From contig NZ_VTPY01000007.1 of NCBI RefSeq assembly GCF_008297955.1, positions 1 to 64,000 of the forward strand: a stretch of 64,000 nucleotides of DNA. The letters run 5' to 3'. Source of the stretch: Billgrantia pellis. Lineage in GTDB: Bacteria > Pseudomonadota > Gammaproteobacteria > Pseudomonadales > Halomonadaceae. Shown here piece by piece: positions 48,231-56,622 of this stretch. Under the pieces are notes generated by a model that worked only from the letters and a program-made list of their open reading frames with translations, had not been told where the DNA came from and searched no databases. The position numbers and the translations under genes are program-made. Numbering within the stretch: position 1 is the stretch's first letter; every line of letters begins with the position of its first letter.

Positions 48231-49076
48231 TCATGCTTCCGCTACGGGCTCCGGGGTGGCAGGCACATGGCCGCCGAGGCGGGTGGTGATCTCGGCGGCG
48301 GTTTCGCGTACCAGTTCGCCCAGCTCCATCAGGCGCGACTCGGGAATTCGCGCCACAGGGCCGGAGACGGAGATCGCCGCCAGCGGCGTGCCGTGCTCGT
48401 CGTGCAGACAGGCGGCTACGCAGTGCAGGCCGATGGCATGCTCCTCGCGGTCGCAGGCGAAGCCTTGACGGCGCACCTGGGCGAGGTTGGCGCGTAGCGT
48501 CTCGGGTGAGTGAAGCGTGTTCTCGGTGACCCGCGCCAGGCCGCGTTCGGCCAGCACCCGGTCGAACTCGTCGTCGGGCAGCCAGGCCATCAACGCCTTT
48601 CCCACCCCCGAGGCATGCAGCGGCGCGCGCGAGCCGAGCCGGGTAATCATGCGCATCATCTGCGGCGATTCACTCTGGGCGAGGAAAACCGCCGTGGCAC
48701 CATCACGAATGCCCAGGTTGGCAGTCTCACCGGTCTGTGCGGTCAACCGGCGCAGGAAAGGGCGGCTGGTGGCGACGAAGTCGCGCGCTTCGAGGAAGCT
48801 GTTGCCGATGCGAAACGTCTTGACGTCAATCTTCCATACCCCGAGCTCGGCGTCCTGCGTAATGTAGCCTTGGCCCTGCAGCGCCTGCAGCAGGCGATGG
48901 GTGGTGGAAGGCGCCAGATCGACCATCTCGGCCAGTTCCGACAAGGACAGGCCGCCCGGCGTCGCCGCCAGCCGCTCCAGCAGATTGAGTCCGCGTACCA
49001 ATGACTGGCTGTGGCCGCTGGCGCTCTTGCCGGGGCCTGGCGGGCGCCCCGCCGTTCTGCGTTTGACTTCACTCAC
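48231..49076 (-). CDS. IclR-family regulator, HmgR candidate
   Basis: The 281-residue protein has a winged helix (about 25-85: LSLSELAEMVDLAPSTTHRL) and an IclR effector domain with RAPLHASGVGKALMAWLPDD and the AAISVSGPVARI ending. In Pseudomonas the homogentisate repressor HmgR is an IclR protein, so this is a good candidate controller of hmgA-fahA-maiA. I chose GTG 49076 because AAAGGTG lies just upstream; an ATG at 49151 would add 25 residues and has no ribosome site. It converges with the MarR gene. Confidence 0.82.
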   Translation of the reverse strand: MSEVKRRTAGRPPGPGKSASGHSQSLVRGLNLLERLAATPGGLSLSELAEMVDLAPSTTHRLLQALQGQGYITQDAELGVWKIDVKTFRIGNSFLEARDFVATSRPFLRRLTAQTGETANLGIRDGATAVFLAQSESPQMMRMITRLGSRAPLHASGVGKALMAWLPDDEFDRVLAERGLARVTENTLHSPETLRANLAQVRRQGFACDREEHAIGLHCVAACLHDEHGTPLAAISVSGPVARIPESRLMELGELVRETAAEITTRLGGHVPATPEPVAEA

Positions 49077-49195
49077 CTGCGTCACCTTTTGCTTATCGAC
49101 CTGGCTGGCCTCGCGTGGAAGCCGCCGACAGGATACCCGTTCAGGGGCCATTTGTCGCGGCTGCGGAAATGCGTTCCACGTTAGCCGAGGCGTAT

Positions 49196-49987
49196 TCAGC
49201 GGTGCCGCCAGTGGGGGTGACGCTTCTCGATGAAGGCGTCGATGCCTTCGGCCACGTCTTCGGCCAGCATATTGCAGGCCATCGCTTCGCCGGCGAAGTC
49301 GTAGGCCTCGCTCAGCGGCATCTGCAGTTGCCGCTGGAACATCGCCTTGCCGATGCGCAACGCCACGGCGCTCTTGGCGCAGATGCTCGAGGTCAGTTCC
49401 CCCAGTGCCTCGTCAAGCGCCGTGTCGTCGGCCACGCGGTTGACCAGCCCCCATTCGAGCGCCTGGTCGGCATTGATGAATTCGCCGGTAAAGAGCATTT
49501 CCAGCGCGCGCTTGCGACCCACGCTGCGTGATAGCGCCACCGCCGGGGTGGAGCAGAACAGCCCGACGTTGATGCCCGATACCGCGAAGCGCGCCGAACG
49601 TGCCGCCACTGCCAGATCGCAGGTGGCCACTAGCTGGCAACCCGCGGCGGTGGCCAGCCCCTGCACGCGAGCGATCACCGGGACCGGCAGATTGACGATA
49701 CGCTGCATGACCTCGCCGCAGCGAGCGAACAGCGCCTGATAGTACGCCTTGTCGGAGTTGGCGCGCATCTGCTTGAGATCGTGGCCGGCACAGAAGGCGC
49801 GCCCCTCGGCGGCGATCACCACGCAGCGCACCGACGCGTCTTCAGCGAGCCGGTCGAACTCGCCCGCCAGCGCCTCGAGCATCTCCTCCGATAGCGCGTT
49901 GAACTGGCGCGGCCGGTTCAGCGTCAGCGTGGCGGTGCCATCCGCATCGTGCCGAAGGACCGCGCGCTCATCGACGATTGTGTTCAT
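49196..49987 (-). CDS. Enoyl-CoA hydratase/isomerase family protein (ECHDC3-like)
   Basis: The 263-residue crotonase-fold protein has the oxyanion-hole segments GRAFCAGHDLKQM and LATAAGCQLVATCDLAVAA, followed by SGINVGLFCSTPAVALSRSV, typical of the ECHDC3-like branch. In that branch one or both hydratase Glu residues are absent, and hydration activity is uncertain. No CoA ligase or thiolase is adjacent, so the pathway is not clear. It begins at ATG 49987, 117 bases from the divergent PLP-enzyme gene. Confidence 0.82.
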   Translation of the reverse strand: MNTIVDERAVLRHDADGTATLTLNRPRQFNALSEEMLEALAGEFDRLAEDASVRCVVIAAEGRAFCAGHDLKQMRANSDKAYYQALFARCGEVMQRIVNLPVPVIARVQGLATAAGCQLVATCDLAVAARSARFAVSGINVGLFCSTPAVALSRSVGRKRALEMLFTGEFINADQALEWGLVNRVADDTALDEALGELTSSICAKSAVALRIGKAMFQRQLQMPLSEAYDFAGEAMACNMLAEDVAEGIDAFIEKRHPHWRHR

Positions 49988-50104
49988 TGTCGTATCCTGT
50001 AGAAACTGCCCGCCTCCAGCCTAGCTCGTTGAAGGCCTTATTCGTCAGCCATGCGACCAAAGGCGATGCGAAGGAAGCGGGCCCTCCCCCTGCGAGAGCG
50101 AAGC

Positions 50105-51367
50105 ATGAACGATTCCACTCCCACTCCCACTCCCACTCCCACGCCAGCGTCAGCCGAGAGTCCGCACAAGGGTGTGCCGCAGACCGGCAACCGTCTGCTG
50201 GCCGACGTCAGCCTGCCCGCGGCCGTGATTCACGAAGCGGCGCTGGCGCACAACCTGGCCTGGATGCAGGCTTTCTGCGATGCTCACGGTGCCCGGTTAG
50301 CCCCGCATGGCAAGACCACCATGAGCCCGCAGCTCTTCCACCGCCAGCTCGCCGCCGGTGCCTGGGGCATCACGTTGGCCACGGCGCCCCAGTGCCGTGC
50401 TGCCTTCGCCCACGGCATCACACGGATGCTGATGGCCAACCAGCTCGTCGGCGAAGCCAACATGGCGATCGTGGCCGAGTTGATCGAGGGCGGCGCCGAC
50501 TTCTACTGCGTGGTCGACAGCGCCGCGAACGTCGACCAACTGGCACGCTACTTCACCGCCCGCGACCTGCGCCTGAAGGTATTGATCGAACTGGGCATGC
50601 CCGGCGGGCGCTGTGGCTGTCGCGATAGCGACGAGGTGCTGGCGCTGGCCGAGCGGATCGACGGCGAGCGGGCGCTGGTGCTTTCCGGCCTCGAGGGCTA
50701 CGAAGGGGTGGTACATGCGGACGAGCCGGAGCGGGCTGTGCGCGCCTATGCCTGGCAGTTGGTGGAAGCCGCCCAGGCGCTGGAGCGCGATGCCCTGATC
50801 GAGAGCCCCGAACCGCTGATCACTGCTTCCGGCTCGGCCTGGTACGACCTGATGGCCGGAGTGTTCCACGAGGCGCGGCTGGGCTCCCGGTTCGTGCCGG
50901 TGCTGCGCCCCGGTTGCTACGTCGTACACGACCACGGCATCTACCGCCAGGCACAGCGCGAGGTGTTGGAGCGGCAGCCGGCACTGACGCGTGGCCTCGA
51001 ACCGGCGCTGGAAGTCTTCGCCCAGGTGGTATCGCTGCCTGAGCCGGGGCTCGCCATCGTCGGCCTGGGCAAGCGCGACATCGGCCACGACTTATTGCCC
51101 GAGCCGCTGCGGCGTTATCGCGAAGGGGACGAGCGGCTGCGCCCTCTGTCGGTGGCAGGCTGGCGAGTGACCAGGCTGATGGATCAGCACGCCTTCATCG
51201 AACTCCCTCGAGAGGAGGAACCCGAGGTGGGGCGCGCCAGGGTGCGGGTGGGTGATATCGTCGCCTTCGGCGCCTCCCATCCCTGCCTGACCTTGGACAA
51301 GTGGCGGCGCCTGTGTCGCGTGAACGAGCGACTCGAAGTGGTCGAGGTGCTGGAGACTTGCTTCTGA
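50105..51367 (+). CDS. DSD1/D-threonine aldolase-like PLP amino-acid deaminase
   Basis: The 420-residue fold-type III PLP protein has the cofactor lysine in RLAPHGKTTMSPQLF. It continues with LIELGMPGGRCGCRDSDEVL, ITASGSAWYDLMAG and the C-terminal metal-binding-type FGASHPCLTLDKWRR. Family members include D-serine dehydratase (Zn/PLP) and D-threonine aldolase; proteobacterial relatives are often called amino acid deaminases. The true substrate is unknown. ATG 50105 follows GAGCGAAG. The N-terminus has a Thr-Pro repeat encoded by four hexamers near 50115-50142. Confidence 0.82.
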   Translation: MNDSTPTPTPTPTPASAESPHKGVPQTGNRLLADVSLPAAVIHEAALAHNLAWMQAFCDAHGARLAPHGKTTMSPQLFHRQLAAGAWGITLATAPQCRAAFAHGITRMLMANQLVGEANMAIVAELIEGGADFYCVVDSAANVDQLARYFTARDLRLKVLIELGMPGGRCGCRDSDEVLALAERIDGERALVLSGLEGYEGVVHADEPERAVRAYAWQLVEAAQALERDALIESPEPLITASGSAWYDLMAGVFHEARLGSRFVPVLRPGCYVVHDHGIYRQAQREVLERQPALTRGLEPALEVFAQVVSLPEPGLAIVGLGKRDIGHDLLPEPLRRYREGDERLRPLSVAGWRVTRLMDQHAFIELPREEEPEVGRARVRVGDIVAFGASHPCLTLDKWRRLCRVNERLEVVEVLETCF

Positions 51368-52282
51368 CTAGGAGTGCCGCTCGAGCTCGGTCGTTCGCTC
51401 GCGGGCGGCCTTGAGCCGGGCCAGGCGGTCTCCGAAGAGATAAGCGCCGAGCGCCACCAGAATCAGTATCGCGCCGACCAGCATCGATGAGGAGGGCTGC
51501 TCCTGGTTGAGCGTCATGCCCAGGCCCAGGGCGAGCACCGGCGTGATCAGCGTGACCAGTGCCACGGTGGCGGCGGGAAGGCGCGACAGAATCAGGTAAT
51601 AGCAGAGAAAGCCAAGCAGCGAACCGAACAGCGCCAGGTAGAGGACCGCCCACAGTCCGCGCGGGCTCAGCGGCACCGTCAGCGGCTCGCCGCTGGCCAA
51701 CCACAGCACGAAGAAACACGGCAGGCTCAGGCCGAGGGCGCCCAGGGTCTGCTCCAGTGGCCCGAGTCCGGCGGCGGCGCGCTGGACGGCGATGCCGCTG
51801 CCGCTGAACAAGGTCACGGCAAGCAGCATCATCAGTAGCGCCGGCAACTGGTCGTTGCCTAGTACCAGGCTGTCGGCGAACACCACGCCGAGGCCCACCA
51901 CCCCCAGCAGGCAGCCGATCCAGTGCCAGCGTTTGAGCTTCACGGCGCCAGGCATCGACTGCAAGATCAGCCCCGATATCAGCGGGGCCATGCCGAAAAT
52001 CACCGACATCATGCCCGAAGGCAGCGTCATCGAGGCGTGATAGCTCAGCGCCATGGCGCCGAAGACCCCGGGAACCGCCGCCGCATAGCTCTTCAGCGCG
52101 CGGCCGTCGCGGCGCAGGCCTCGACGCATCAGCAGCAATACCGCCAGCCCCGCCAGAAAGGCGATCAGCATGCGCAGCATCACGCTGCCTACCGGCGCGC
52201 CGGCTTCGGCGCTCCATTTGATGGCCAATGGCGTCGTGGCCCATACCAGAACCACGATCAGATAGGCGGGAGCGGTCGGCAT
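51368..52282 (-). CDS. EamA/DMT-family exporter
   Basis: The 304-residue protein has ten membrane spans in two EamA repeats (YLIVVLVWATTPLAIKWSAE at the N-terminus; LYLALFGSLLGFLCYYLILS in the second half). DMT proteins mostly export amino acids or other metabolites. It begins 26 bases after the DUF1989 gene on the same strand, with AAGGAAGGG before ATG 52282, so it is probably the last gene of that run. A longer frame to 52492 overlaps the preceding gene and is rejected. Confidence 0.87.
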   Translation of the reverse strand: MPTAPAYLIVVLVWATTPLAIKWSAEAGAPVGSVMLRMLIAFLAGLAVLLLMRRGLRRDGRALKSYAAAVPGVFGAMALSYHASMTLPSGMMSVIFGMAPLISGLILQSMPGAVKLKRWHWIGCLLGVVGLGVVFADSLVLGNDQLPALLMMLLAVTLFSGSGIAVQRAAAGLGPLEQTLGALGLSLPCFFVLWLASGEPLTVPLSPRGLWAVLYLALFGSLLGFLCYYLILSRLPAATVALVTLITPVLALGLGMTLNQEQPSSSMLVGAILILVALGAYLFGDRLARLKAARERTTELERHS

Positions 52283-52308
52283 ATGCCCTTCCTTGGTAAT
52301 GAATGGAG

Positions 52309-53181
52309 TCAGCCGCAACGCTGACGCTTGATCCCGGCCCAATCGACGGATGGCGCCTGACGTCCATGACGGCCTCGATAAGGCGCCGGCTCTGGCGGCT
52401 GCCAGCCTGCGAGACGATCCTCCTCCAGCGCAAAGACCTCCACGCCTAACGGATGGCATGTGGCTAAAGGGTCGCTTGCGTCGGGGCCCCACAAATCAAC
52501 TGACAAATCGCCTCCGGGGCAGCAGGACAGCGCGCACAGCAGATCGATTTCGGCGAAAAATTCCAAGTAATCGCCCTCGCGTGCCGGAGAGGCCTTCATG
52601 AAGTACCGATCATCATCGTTCAAACCGGTACATTGGAAAATATTCAGCACGTCGTGCACATCCAACTCGGTCAACCCCCAGGGCTCGACAGCGCGAACCA
52701 GGTTGGAATGACAGTGGAAGTCGAAGTCCTCTCCCGTCAGAAGACGGTTCACATACGGATCGCAGCGGGTGCCAAGCAGGTCATGAACGCGCCCCCCTTG
52801 CTCATCCATGCCGTAGTCGGCCAGCGTATCGTCGATGATGGTCGCCATGGGGCGCAGGTAGGGAAGCGTCGACCACAGCCTATCATAGGTGCTGACATGC
52901 GCCCGCTGTAGCTGACGGGTGCGTGAGGCCCACATGCGTTCTCGGGGGTTGTGCAAATTCCACATGTTGAAGTCACCGACCTGGGAACCCTCGATGATTT
53001 TGATGCGAAAGACATGCCCCGCCGGGACGCTCCAGGCCAGACCGTCACGCAGTGGCACGGTATGCTGGGCAACTAGCTGGCGCGGTGCGTGGGCTTCGGT
53101 CAGGCTGTCGTAGAAGGCCTTGTCGACGTCCAGGATCGAGCCGCGGCTGGCCTGATACGCGGCGGGTACGTTGCTGGGCAT
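52309..53181 (-). CDS. DUF1989 protein (urea carboxylase-associated / carboxyguanidine deiminase-like)
   Basis: The 290-residue protein has DUF1989 hallmarks: SVPAGHVFRIKIIEGSQVGD, FNMWNLHNPRERMWASRTRQ, DFHCHSNLV and the C-terminal DLLCALSCCPGGDLS. Family members include proteins beside urea carboxylase and, from memory, the CgdAB subunits of carboxyguanidine deiminase. Only one copy is present here and no urea or guanidine carboxylase is nearby, so a related C-N hydrolase on another substrate is likely. AAGGAG precedes ATG 53181. Neighbours are a GntR regulator, ABC importer and amidase. Confidence 0.85.
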   Translation of the reverse strand: MPSNVPAAYQASRGSILDVDKAFYDSLTEAHAPRQLVAQHTVPLRDGLAWSVPAGHVFRIKIIEGSQVGDFNMWNLHNPRERMWASRTRQLQRAHVSTYDRLWSTLPYLRPMATIIDDTLADYGMDEQGGRVHDLLGTRCDPYVNRLLTGEDFDFHCHSNLVRAVEPWGLTELDVHDVLNIFQCTGLNDDDRYFMKASPAREGDYLEFFAEIDLLCALSCCPGGDLSVDLWGPDASDPLATCHPLGVEVFALEEDRLAGWQPPEPAPYRGRHGRQAPSVDWAGIKRQRCG

Positions 53182-53273
53182 ATAGAAAACTCCTTGGTCC
53201 TTGTGATGAGCAGCGCAGCGCCGAATAGAGTGACCTGACGCAAAGGCCCGCTGTGGCGCGAGAAACGGCTCGT

Positions 53274-53963
53274 TTAACCTCTACGCCTATCGGACTGGTG
53301 CGCCAGAACGATGTCGCTGACGTAGGCTTCAGACTCATACAGGTATAGCTTCATCATCTCCGAGGCTTCCTCCTGCCGGCCCGCAACGAGATGCCTGTAG
53401 ATACTGCGATCCTTCTCGAGCCAGCCGACCTGAAACCGTTTCTCGTTGATGGACATCGAGAAGATCAATCGCAACTGGGCGAGAATGGTGCTGAAGTAGC
53501 TGCTCAAGCGCTCACTCTCCAGCAGCCCCACAACGGCATGATGAAAGAACAGGCTGCTGGTGCCCACCGAATTCCAGCGGTTTTCCGTGGCGGCCTTCTC
53601 GCCATCGCAGAGTATGTTGTCGATAGTTTCGAAATGGCGCTCACTGACGTACTGGCTGTGTTTGATGGCGGAGAGTTCCAAGGTATGCCTGATCTTGTAG
53701 ATGTCACGCACATCGGAGAGCGTCAGGACCTTGACCTGGGCTCCTTTGTTCAGCGCATAGATGATCAAGCCTTCATAGCGCAGCTGGCGCAGCGCTTCGC
53801 GGATGGTGTTTCGCGAAGCCTGGTACTGCTTGCATAACCCGGACTCTACCAGCGGCGTGCCTGGCGCAATATCTCCGGTAATGATGGCGTTCTTCAACCT
53901 GAGGGCAATCAGGTCGGATAAGGGGGCGTCATTGCTTAGTTCCACTCCATTGCTCCACATCAT
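53274..53963 (-). CDS. GntR-family regulator, FCD subfamily
   Basis: The 229-residue regulator has a winged helix (about 15-85: LSDLIALRLKNAIITGDIAP, YQASRNTIREALRQLRYEGL) and an all-helical FCD ligand domain (about 95-220) with metal-binding-type His/Asp residues (VRDIYKIRHTLELSAI, SLFFHHAVVG). FCD regulators sense small organic acids or amino acids. It lies 33 bases after the ABC gene on the same strand. A fitting palindrome, TTGTTGAACAA, occurs in the divergent region at 56512-56524. Confidence 0.88.
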   Translation of the reverse strand: MMWSNGVELSNDAPLSDLIALRLKNAIITGDIAPGTPLVESGLCKQYQASRNTIREALRQLRYEGLIIYALNKGAQVKVLTLSDVRDIYKIRHTLELSAIKHSQYVSERHFETIDNILCDGEKAATENRWNSVGTSSLFFHHAVVGLLESERLSSYFSTILAQLRLIFSMSINEKRFQVGWLEKDRSIYRHLVAGRQEEASEMMKLYLYESEAYVSDIVLAHQSDRRRG

Positions 53964-53996
53964 TTCGACGTTTGGCCGGACACGCTCAAGTCTTGG

Positions 53997-55544
53997 TCAG
54001 TTGATCTTGAAATCCTTCAGGAACCGAGTCACGCGAGGCTCATCGCAGTGCTCGAAGATTTCGACCGGGGAGCCGGAGTGTACGATGGCTCCTTCCTCCA
54101 TGAAGACCACCCGATCGGAAATGCGCCGCGAGAAGGCCATCTCGTGGGTGACGATAATCATGGTCATGCCCTCGCGAGCGAGATCTTCGATGTTTCTGAG
54201 GACTTCGCCGACCAGCTCGGGATCGAGTGCCGAGGTGGGTTCGTCGAATAGCATGATGGAAGGTTTCATGGCCAATGCCCGGGCGATGGCCACTCGCTGC
54301 TGCTGGCCGCCGGAGAGCTGGTGCGGATACTTGTAGGCGTGATCGGCCATACCGACCTTATCGAGTACAGCCAAGGCCTCCAGCTCTAGCTGTTTCGCGC
54401 TGCCAAAGCCATGGTATTGCGGCCCCAGCGTCACATTTTGCAGGACCGTCTTGTGCGGAAAGAGATTGAACTGCTGGAAAACCATGCCGATGTTCTTGAT
54501 CTGATCGGCCCTTGGTAATTGCCCCTTGTCACTCTGCTGGTTTGGACTCCTGTGAAACGAGACCTCTCCGTTGAGGGTGATATGCCCTGAGTCCGGGATT
54601 TCGAGACCGTTAAGAGTACGGATGAACGTCGTCTTGCCGGAGCCCGAAGGGCCAATGATGGAGACGGTTTCGCCCCTGCTCACGGTCAGCGAGACATTCT
54701 TAAGTACCTGGACTTCATCGAAGCTCTTGTTTATGTCGCTGGCGGCAACCACAACCGCATTCTCGTCGATGGTCCGACGCGGTTCGCTGAGCTGACCTGG
54801 CTTTGGAGCGTCCGGAGTCGAGCGGCTTTCTCGGAAGGCCCGTAGCTCGGCCTGGCCCGCGGAACCCTTTCGGCGTGTGACGTCCATCTTTCTCTCGCCC
54901 AGTTTGAGCAGATTGTCGAACACCGTGACGATCAGTACATAGAAGAGCGCGACCATGAGCATGGTCTCCAGAACCTTGAAGTTCTGCGTATACAGCCGCT
55001 GGCCGACCAGCAGGATCTCCGCCAAGGAGATGACTGACACAAGAGAAGTCAGCTTGACGATGGTGATGAACTGGTTGGAAAGCGTTGGGAGCGCAACGCG
55101 AATCGCCTGGGGAATCACTATCAGCTGTTGAATCCCTGAATAACTGATGCCTAGCGCCTTTCCGGCTTCGCGTTGGCCATTAGGTACCGCCAGCAGTCCT
55201 CCACGATGAATCTCGGCCATGTAGGCCGTCTCGCTCAGCACCAGGCCCAGTAGCCCGGCGAAGAATGGACTGGAAAGGTAGGGGCTGGTCCAGGGCAATA
55301 CCTGGGGAAGGTTGTAGACGAAAATCAGCAGCACAAGTAGAGGCAAGCTTCTGAAGAACCAGATATAGGCGGCTACCGGCAGCTTAAGGATCGGATAGGA
55401 CGACAACTTGGCCAAAGCCAGCAGAAAGCCCAGCGAAGCGGCAATGGTCCAGGAGAGCAGGCTCAGTACGATAACGACGAGGGTGGCTCGCCATAGCGGT
55501 GCATATCCAAACAGGCTTAATGCATATTCCCAATCGAAGCTCAT
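53997..55544 (-). CDS. Polar amino acid ABC transporter, permease-ATPase fusion
   Basis: The 515-residue protein joins two parts normally encoded separately. Residues 1-225 are a HisM/GlnP-type permease (SYPILKLPVAAYIWFFRSLP, ETAYMAEIHRGGLLAVPNGQ, EAGKALGISYSG). A polar linker (about 226-265) leads to an ATPase (about 266-515) with Walker A GPSGSGKT, MVFQQFNLFPHKTVLQNV, LSGGQQQRVAIARALAM and Walker B IMLFDEPTSALDPE. The dimer would make a full importer with the periplasmic protein encoded 62 bases upstream. No second permease gene is present. Substrate unknown, amino-acid-like by family. Confidence 0.92.
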   Translation of the reverse strand: MSFDWEYALSLFGYAPLWRATLVVIVLSLLSWTIAASLGFLLALAKLSSYPILKLPVAAYIWFFRSLPLLVLLIFVYNLPQVLPWTSPYLSSPFFAGLLGLVLSETAYMAEIHRGGLLAVPNGQREAGKALGISYSGIQQLIVIPQAIRVALPTLSNQFITIVKLTSLVSVISLAEILLVGQRLYTQNFKVLETMLMVALFYVLIVTVFDNLLKLGERKMDVTRRKGSAGQAELRAFRESRSTPDAPKPGQLSEPRRTIDENAVVVAASDINKSFDEVQVLKNVSLTVSRGETVSIIGPSGSGKTTFIRTLNGLEIPDSGHITLNGEVSFHRSPNQQSDKGQLPRADQIKNIGMVFQQFNLFPHKTVLQNVTLGPQYHGFGSAKQLELEALAVLDKVGMADHAYKYPHQLSGGQQQRVAIARALAMKPSIMLFDEPTSALDPELVGEVLRNIEDLAREGMTMIIVTHEMAFSRRISDRVVFMEEGAIVHSGSPVEIFEHCDEPRVTRFLKDFKIN

Positions 55545-55564
55545 TCTCAGCCCCTTTATTATGT

Positions 55565-55591
55565 CGCCCCGAAGCCGCAGGCTTCGGGGCG
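55565..55591 (-). promoter_or_regulatory. Intercistronic hairpin between binding-protein and permease-ATPase genes
   Basis: A perfect 12-bp stem CGCCCCGAAGCC/GGCTTCGGGGCG with a 3-base loop lies 15 bases after the binding-protein stop. No T-run follows. Such hairpins often protect the upstream mRNA and keep binding protein in excess of the membrane complex. Confidence 0.65.
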
Positions 55592-55606
55592 ATGCCGTGT
55601 GTCAAC

Positions 55607-56449
55607 TCAGCTTTCGGAGAGTGCGGCTTCCACGGCATCTTGATCGGGAGCACTCAGGTTGTACTTCGACAGAATCTCGTCATATTCACCGCTTTCCTTC
55701 ATTTGCTCGATGGCGGTGGCAATCTCCTCCTTGAGCTCAGGCTTGTTGCTGTTTACCCCTAGCCCCACAGGAATGGGATAGATCAGCTCCTGAGAAGTGA
55801 TCTTGAGGGCGCCTTCGGTATTCTCGACGGCTAGCTGTGCCACGGCAGCATCGGCGAACTGAGCCTCTACGGACCCGGAAAGAATGGCTTGGGTCGCCTC
55901 CGGTGCGGTGGCGAATTCACGGATATCGATTGCGCCGAGATCATTGGGCTCGCAATGTTCCTCCGAGACCTTCTCCAACTTGGGTATCCATGAGGCGCCT
56001 TGGATGGAGCTGACACGCAAGCCACAGAGCTCCTCGGGTTCGCTGGGGTCGTCCTCAAAAGTGCTGGCGGTGAGGATCGAGGAGCCGGTTTGGGTATGCG
56101 GCACGTAGTCGATTACCTCGGCGCGTTCGGGGGTGATGTAGAGGAGAGAGGCAATGACATCGTAGCGATTCGAGCGCAGCCCCACGATCAGCTGGGCGAA
56201 ACGAGTATCCACATATTCCGGCTCGAGTCCCATATGTCGGGACAGAGCATTCATGAACTCCACTTCAAAGCCGGCTGGCTGCTCGTCTTCCAGATAGATA
56301 TAGGGTGGGTAGGTCATGTCAGACCCGATAAGCAAGGTATCGGGTTCGATGGTGTCGGCAGCTAATGCAGATGATTGTTGAACAAGGCAGGCGGCCAGTG
56401 CTATGCCGGCAGCGAAAAATTTTGATTTAAGTGATTGTTTATAAAGCAT
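55607..56449 (-). CDS. Polar amino acid ABC transporter substrate-binding protein
   Basis: The 280-residue protein has a signal peptide (1-30, ending SALA) and a type II periplasmic-binding fold: LLIGSDMTYPPYIYLEDEQP, AGFEVEFMNALSRHMGLEPE, RYDVIASLLYITPERAEVID and the C-terminal MKESGEYDEILSKY. These are the features of family 3 amino-acid-binding proteins. It is first of the minus-strand run and divergent from the amidase gene over 173 bases. It delivers its ligand to the permease-ATPase fusion. Ligand unknown. Confidence 0.9.
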   Translation of the reverse strand: MLYKQSLKSKFFAAGIALAACLVQQSSALAADTIEPDTLLIGSDMTYPPYIYLEDEQPAGFEVEFMNALSRHMGLEPEYVDTRFAQLIVGLRSNRYDVIASLLYITPERAEVIDYVPHTQTGSSILTASTFEDDPSEPEELCGLRVSSIQGASWIPKLEKVSEEHCEPNDLGAIDIREFATAPEATQAILSGSVEAQFADAAVAQLAVENTEGALKITSQELIYPIPVGLGVNSNKPELKEEIATAIEQMKESGEYDEILSKYNLSAPDQDAVEAALSES

Positions 56450-56511
56450 GATTAATCACCTTTGTCGTGTTTGTCATTGTGAGGCTTCAGGACATGCAAA
56501 TTTTGGTATAA

Positions 56512-56524
56512 ATTGTTGAACAAT
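56512..56524. promoter_or_regulatory. Candidate GntR (FCD) operator
   Basis: ATTGTTGAACAAT is a perfect 13-bp palindrome with a single central base, matching the TNGTnnnACNA form of FCD-GntR sites. It lies between the divergent binding-protein (56449) and amidase (56623) starts. Confidence 0.55.
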
Positions 56525-56622
56525 CCCTGTCAAGCCGTTGAGCCGCCATGATCACCATGTGCGCGCGAGATCCGCTGCCTATATTGGATGCGCTATGTGC
56601 GCTTGTCTGAAGGAGCCACCGC

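Noticed and set aside
49077-49151. N-terminal extension of the IclR protein from ATG 49151
   Set aside because: The 25 extra residues show no domain similarity and the ATG has no ribosome site, whereas GTG 49076 does. It remains the fallback start.
50115-50142. Hexamer repeat (CACTCC)n as a phase-variation switch
   Set aside because: The unit is six bases, so changes in copy number keep the frame and would only alter the length of a Thr-Pro stretch.
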